NCBI GenBank assembly: GCA_002812745.2
Contig: NCSJ02000116.1
Location: 1-64,000 of the forward strand
From: Scytalidium lignicola
Lineage: Eukaryota > Ascomycota > Leotiomycetes
DNA length: 64,000 nt
Direction: 5' to 3'
In this document: in pieces, positions 58,370 to 64,000 of the stretch
Layout: every line of letters starts with the position of its first letter
How positions within the stretch are numbered: the stretch's first letter is position 1
Program-made: the position numbers and the translations under genes
The notes under the pieces: model-generated
The model's database searches: none
Told to the model about the DNA's origin: nothing
What the model saw: the letters and a program-made list of their open reading frames with translations, nothing else

Positions 58370-60196
58370 TCACGGCGGTACCTGCACAAATCCATTTATT
58401 CTCCTTGCATCACTATTCATTACACCTCCATTATTATTAGCATACCCCTTCTCCGCATCACGCTGATCGCCAGCACCCTCATCCTCATCATCAAACACAC
58501 GCTTCTCCAGCCATTGCGTCGCCTCAGCGCAGGCGCTATCAACGTACTTCATCCACGCCCAAGCTGCAATATATGTCAAGCACACGAAAACCACAACAGC
58601 GGTTATAACGTAGCAACCGCTTCGACGCTGAAGCCAGACAGCATCACGATAGGAGCTGTCCTCATTAGTGCCCTCGGGGATGTACCCTTCTCCGGATGTG
58701 CCGTAGGCAATCCACATCCCGACGGTACGTAGAATGGTACCGTGGACAAGGTAGACCGCGAAGCTATGACCTCCTAGCCAGATGAGCCAGCGATAACTAA
58801 GGGCCTCGCGAAAGGATGGGGAGAGGAATATGGAGATAGCAGTGAGTTGGACGGCTATGCTGCTCATGCGACGACGTGGCTCGGTTTCGAAAGGGACCAG
58901 CCAACTGCCGCGAGGTTCGTTGGTCAGGGGGTCTGGGTTCAGGACGAAGTAGTTGTGCATGCTGTCGGACCAGGGAGACCATTCTGGGTGTTCGTGAGGA
59001 TAGGAGCCAAGGTAGAGGCCGGTGAGAAGGATGATAGGGGCGATGATCCACGTGAAGAGGCGATTGTGGGCGCCGAGGAAATTCTGGGTGCCTTGGTGGA
59101 GAGAGAGGTCTGCGAGGAGAGTGCCAAGGGTGATTGGGGAGCCAAAGGTTTCTGGGAGGTTTGTTAGTGGTCCATGGTTAAATTATTTTGTTGTATCAAG
59201 TCCAAATTTATCTCATGTTTCTTCGCTACTTTCCTCGATCTAATAAATCCACCAGTATTATCCAATAGTTGGTTGGATGTAATATAGAAATACAAGATCT
59301 CTTCTCAACCACAGAAAATATTTTAAATAGAAAAAAAANTTAGAAAAAGCAGTTAACTGACCGGTAAAGTCTTTCCTATTCCTCCACCAATACGCCATCA
59401 ACATGGCATGCACTGTAATCCTATACTTGAACTTCATACCCATAGTTGCAGCCAGCGCAATATACACCTGGAATGCTCCGATCAAAAGCGGCCTCATAGC
59501 CCACTGATGCCGATCATAGATATTCTCCGTGCTTGTCCATGTATTGCCCAACATCTGCAACCACCTCTTCACCTCCAAATATAACGTTTCCTGCTGGATT
59601 GGCGAGTCATACCGCACAAAGTTGGCATCACAGTGACTCGATGTCTGGTAAGCGCCGAAGATACACAGAATACAGCTGATAGTGGTAGCAATGGCAGCAG
59701 GCAGGATGAGTCTTGGAGCGCGCCTGAAAGCACTGCGGGCGATAGAGCGCAAGGAGGCGGGCTGGTTGTGATTCTGGTAGGCCAGACGGAGGGGCTTGTA
59801 GGCGCAGACGAAGCCGGTTAGGAATGCGAAGACGGGGACACCAACGCGGCCTTGGAAGGGGATGCGGAAGATGGGGAGCTGCCAGAAGCGTGGTTGAGTG
59901 AAGTCGTCGTCGTAGTCGCGGGGAAAGAAGAGGGGTAGTCGAAGGCGCGAGAGATGTGGGTGATGATGACGAGGAAGGAGGTAAGACCGCGGAGGCCCTG
60001 GAGAGATGATTAGTTGAATATTTAATTGCAGATTATTTTAGGATAGCAACTGTGACTGTGATGATGATGGTGATGGTGACTTCAATTGAAGCAGTAGTTA
60101 TCGAGAATAATTAGTGATGATTCATCAATTATTAATGTTTTAACTCACCTCAACCCACTTGACGTTCCTCGCCGATGGACTTGCGTGAGCACCCAT
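58370..60196 (-). CDS. Acyltransferase 3 family membrane protein, with a one-base frame slip
   Basis: Minus-strand exons 60196-60149, 59997-59362, 59151-58370 (introns 151 and 209 bp) describe a protein of about 488 residues. The start MGAHASPSARNVKWVE joins to GLRGLTSFLVIITHISRAFD, the conserved first-helix region of acyltransferase_3 proteins. Shortly after, at the plus-strand run G4 (59932-59935), the frame moves by one: five G/C bases would keep the family's reading through to FFPRDYDDDF. The remaining sequence has eight to ten hydrophobic helices and ends in an acidic cytosolic tail. These enzymes transfer acyl groups to sugars or lipids at the membrane. Either a young pseudogene or a homopolymer base-call error. 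Intron 2 contains an N next to an A run. Confidence 0.72.
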
Positions 60197-63145
60197 AATT
60201 GCTATTACAATTGCCAAAGGAGTGATAGATGGACGAATCAAAATCAAAATCAAAAAAGCTGCAAAATTAAAACGAAAAGCCAATAAGTATTCCCCGAATC
60301 AACCGGAGAAAGTAGAATGAATGAAGGAGTGAAAGGGTGAAGCGTTGTCTCGGGAGAAGGTGAAAAAGAGAGGAAGGTGATGGTAGCAAAGGTCGACGGT
60401 CCACAACTATCTGAGTGACGAATAGTCTATCATATCATAACGATGAATGAATGTTGGACGTGGATACGAAAATAAAAGAGAGGTTGAAAATGAGTGGATA
60501 ATACAAAGCGATTGTGTTGACCAGGAAGTCAAACGTGTCTTGGTGTTAAGAGAAATGGAGAGAAATGGATTGAAATGGATGTTTCAACGAGGAAAGCCCA
60601 CAACCAGAAAATTTAGAGTGGCAGAGGTAAACTGGTACAGTACAACCCGGAAACTGCTGGGTATTAATTAAGTTCGTTGATCATCCAGGGGAAGAAGGTT
60701 ACTTTGATACGCAGATGTGGCAGAATGTCAAATGATATTGGTTCAACTTCAAAGACAATCGGAGCATCGAGCATCGAGCATCCACATTTGATCAACTATG
60801 TCGTACGCCAAGCAGCCAAGGCACGCAAGAGGACCCGCCACACCCGGACCGTGATGTGCAAGAGTCGTGATAGTCGTGATAGTCATGATAGTCGGGGCTT
60901 GCACACAGCCACTGCAGGGGCACATTTCCCCCTGAAACATCCCTTCCCCAGTTTTAAATCCAGTTAGGTTCAGCATCGCAGGCGTGTTTTGCTGGAGATC
61001 GGGAGGTTAAAGGGGCCAAGTAACCCAGTAGCCCCGCCATGCCCACCCAACGTTTGTGTTTTGACGGTTACAGGTACGGTAATCTCCAGGTTACACATGA
61101 AAGACTAAGACAGGTTTGTGGTTATCGTTATCGCAGAGATACTGTAGAGAACAGCGTTGGTTGATAGTCGGGCTTACCATATGACCAAAAAAGAAATACG
61201 GAATAATAATGGCATGGGGAAATATTGGACACAATAGAGCACAGCATAACTCGGAAAGGTTCTTTCCACGAGAGCAATACCCCCTCTTGCATATACAGTT
61301 ACTGTATTGAGGTTACAGTACAATTCGGAGGACCGGCAAGTGACATGTGTTGTTCCAATAACCAAGGACGCCTCTGTGGAGAAGCAAGCAGCGCCAGAAA
61401 ATTACAGTCGGCGGTCAAATCTTGAAGCGATGAGTGGCAAAATCATTTCTCTCTCTCTCTCTTGCCTGCCTCTTTCTCTCTCTTTGTCTCAAACAGAATG
61501 TAAAGGCAGAATATTGACAAAAGAGAGGCAAGTAGAGAAACACAAAATTAGATAAAGACTAATAGCGGGGGCGGATTATTACAGTATTACAGTCAACCAC
61601 GTCCAATCCCCCCTTAACATTAACTTTTGATTGGAAACTCCGCGTGGTCGTCGCAGGGATACAAATCTCACGGCGGGGTGGCTGCTTACTTGGACTTGGC
61701 GTCACTTTAGGTTCAATTCATCTTATGCACACGCGCACACACTTCAACGTTTCGAGTCTCATGAACCTTTACGCTGGCACTATAGCTCTATACCTCGTAT
61801 GACTGTGCACTTTATTCTAGATACAGTACGGTATTATAATTCCAGCGACTTGGCGGGGAATGATAATGATGCATTTTGTTCATTTTGAAACACCACGTAC
61901 ATACATACGCGTACGGCTCATTGTTTATTGCTGTATCACCTTTACAGGAAGGAAGGGTAATGTAATTATCACCGCATTGGGAAACTCGTCATTCTCTTAC
62001 TGCCAGAAGCGGTAATTCCTGCTCTATAGAATAATATCACGTGTTTCAGTTTCAACTGTTGTGCTGTACTACATACAGTACAGTCGGGACTTCCGAGGTG
62101 AGTGGATAGAACACCAGCAATCAATCAACCGCGCAGTTGGAGCATGTTTCATTTTTACTGTACGACATGCTTACTCTACGCGTATACTGTGCAACATGAT
62201 TGATTGTTTTTGGAAACTCGACGTCTGCATGCCGGGTATTCGCATTTCTCACCGGTCGCTCCGTCAGCTCTCCGTCTACAAAAATAGCATTTTCCGCTCA
62301 ACGAAATGTCAGATCGACTGTCTGAGCGACGTTGCACGGAACACGGAAACACAGTCGATGCTTGGAAGATTTGCTTTCGGAGCATGGAACTCCGAGATAG
62401 AATTCTAATGATGCGCAAGCCACTTTCCGTTTATAGAAGAGAACGATGATGGCTTCCTCGTGGGTTCGGGGTGGCTTTCTGGGCAACAGGAGGGTTGTAG
62501 CTTGTGGGTGTTATGACGGGCGCACATTTAGGCCCATGGAAAAGCCTAAATTATACACCACCGAGTCGCAAATACGGTACTTGATAAAGAGGAACACAGG
62601 AAAATAAGAAGACAACGATGAAGTACGAAGTTTGTCTGCCACCACATACGTTATCTCTCTCTCTTCATTCTCTAAAGATAAAGATGGCTTGCTGAATTGG
62701 CTGTCACGATATATTACTCGTCAGTCTAGGTCTTATGCTGTATTATGCGGGGCCTAAGCATTCACCACATAATTATGCACATTGCATAATTAGGGCACAG
62801 ATTGTCAGATCGACTGGCGTCAGCCATAATATATCACTTTGATCCAGTGCAGTTTTATTTATTTCCCCGCCAGTTTCTGAATTATTGCTCATTCCATCAT
62901 AATTTTCAAGCAGATAAAAGTCAAAAGCTTGCTGAGACAAATCTACACTTCAGTCATATAAACTCTAAGGGGATGCAGCATTTATATCTGGGAACATGCT
63001 TGGATTAAAGCGAATGTAGAATTCTATTAATATCCCCTTGACTCCTTCATAAACAGGATGTCCTTCTGTACATGAAACAAACTACACTTTATTCATCTCT
63101 TTTTCATTCATGGTTTTAGTCAAATTATGCTGATGAAGCAAACAA
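60197..63145. other. Long gene-free region with simple repeats
   Basis: 2.9 kb between the acyltransferase start and the 3' end of the PDI-like gene. Holds a (GTCGTGATA)n tandem (60864-60894), a (CT)n tract (61448-61462) and several TACAGTACA-type motifs (60634, 61310, 62063-62083). Open frames up to 115 codons (62061-62408) show no domain. No gene supported. Confidence 0.5.
60864..60894 (+). repeat. 9-bp tandem repeat (GTCGTGATA)3
   Basis: Three units, GTCGTGATA GTCGTGATA GTCATGATA, then GTCG. Confidence 0.75.
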
Positions 63146-64000
63146 CTACAACTCATCTCTTATTCCAGTCTACAAAACACGCAACATTAGCTATCTTTCA
63201 AATTAGGAAAAAGGAAGCAAAAAATGTCCCAAGATAATAATTTTGAAAAACACCACAAACCTCATATGGCCCATTCTGCCGCCTCCTCACATACCCCAAC
63301 ACAAACCTCCACACCTCCGCAGTACTAATCTCCTTACTTTGATCAAACACAGTCGTTTCCCCCGTCTGCAGATCCTCAATAACCACTGCTGGATACCGCT
63401 CTGGATCCACGCCGAGTGTTGGTGCGAAGAAGCTGTACTGCACTGCGTCGATGGTTGCGAAGTTCAGGGTCCCGCGGTATCGTTCTGCAATGGGTTGGAG
63501 TGTCTCGGCGAGGCGTTGACGTTCTGTGGGGGTAGTCGCGAAGATGTGGGTTAGTGGGAGCCCGATCTGGGGGGATAAATTATATCAGTAAAGATCGAGG
63601 AATGGTAAAGACCTCTCTCTTTTGTGAGTTGATTGGTAGGCATAAGAGGATACCTGCGTTTAGATAAGGAAACAGATACTAAGTCTTACCTCCGTATAGT
63701 GATAGTATGTCTCAAGTGAGAACTTCCCAATCAGTGGCGATGATGGTGTTTGTTCTAGGAACTTGGCAATGTTGTGGTTGGTGAATGCGTGTTTAGATAA
63801 TATGGCTGGGATGTGGTCTAGCGGATTGTAGAGCACTATATATGGGGACTTTACTCCTTCGTCTTTTATTACCGGGGCAAGGAGTTTGATGTCTGAGGTA
63901 ATACCAAATATTACGCTCCCCCCTTGGTGTGATGTGGCGACAGAAGTGAATATGTCTCTCGATGCCACGTCGTCTTCATGGATATAAGCTATGAACGCGG
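63146..64000 (-). CDS. Protein disulfide isomerase relative, 3' part, ending in RDEL
   Basis: Partial: the 5' end lies beyond 64000. Minus-strand exons 64000-63690, 63566-63291 and 63169-63146 (introns 123 and 121 bp) encode about 202 visible residues. The sequence matches the PDI b and b' domains: FIAYIHEDDVASRDIF, SPYIVLYNP, SSPLIGKFSLETYYHYTE-IGLPLTHIFA, IAERYRGTLNFATIDAV and YPAVVIEDLQTGETTVFDQS. The last exon has only seven codons and a stop, giving ...VLGY-TGIRDEL, i.e. an RDEL tail, a KDEL/HDEL-type ER retention signal. Canonical PDI has a second thioredoxin (a') domain with CGHC after b'; here it is absent. Whether an a domain with its active-site cysteines lies upstream cannot be seen. 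Predicted to be an ER lumen chaperone/isomerase. Confidence 0.82.

Noticed and set aside
62061..62408. 115-codon plus-strand open frame
   Set aside because: No domain or conserved pattern; lies in a repeat-bearing intergenic region.
63198..63290. Unspliced read-through C-terminus of the PDI-like protein
   Set aside because: It would give an unrelated hydrophobic tail; splicing with good donor, branch and acceptor gives RDEL, which fits an ER protein.

Overview
The window is a stretch of filamentous ascomycete nuclear DNA. Supporting signs are intron-bearing genes with short GT-AG introns (about 43-209 bp, often with a CTAAC/CTAAT branch sequence), a dispersed single 5S rRNA gene, AT-rich transposon relics that look mutated by RIP (repeat-induced point mutation), and typical ascomycete families (PDR-type ABC transporter, OPT transporter, rhodopsin-like membrane protein, esterase-NACHT-ankyrin NLR). 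A Leotiomycetes/Helotiales origin is my guess from protein flavour, not a demonstrated result. Exon structures below were worked out by hand from reading frame, splice consensus and family motifs; the phases add up in every intact multi-exon model.

Bases 1-8100 are a repeat island: the 5' part of a degraded Gypsy-type LTR retrotransposon on the minus strand (LTR at 2733-3092), a 5'-truncated LINE ending in an (AAT)n tail, two copies of a 152-bp TA-flanked MITE (a third copy lies at 55.2 kb), a short direct repeat, and a 330-bp foldback element. Next to it sits a small cysteine-rich secreted protein (8771-9100) and a decayed coding stretch (9.7-10.3 kb).

Bases 12-27 kb hold a full-size PDR/ABC-G transporter, an epoxide hydrolase-like enzyme, a secreted six-bladed-propeller (SMP-30-like) protein, a class A FAD monooxygenase, a frameshifted F-box/zinc-ribbon gene, an unrecognised spliced gene and a PhzF-family enzyme. 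There is oxidation/hydrolysis plus export capacity but no backbone synthase, so a metabolite cluster is only a possibility.

Bases 30-48 kb carry an OPT oligopeptide transporter, a 5S rRNA gene, a carotenoid-oxygenase-family enzyme, an F-box protein, an eight-exon rhodopsin-domain membrane protein and a Baeyer-Villiger-type flavin monooxygenase whose frame slips at a T9 run. Bases 48-54.7 kb contain an NLR-like STAND protein (esterase-like, NACHT, about nine ankyrin repeats; 1276 aa over eight exons) divergent from an F-box-like gene. Bases 56-64 kb contain an alginate-lyase-family secreted protein, an acyltransferase-3 membrane enzyme with a one-base frame slip, and the 3' part of a protein disulfide isomerase relative that stops after its b' domain and ends in RDEL.

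Caution on sequence quality: nearly all single N bases touch T or A homopolymers, and two frame slips also fall in homopolymers, so some 'broken' genes may be base-calling artefacts.
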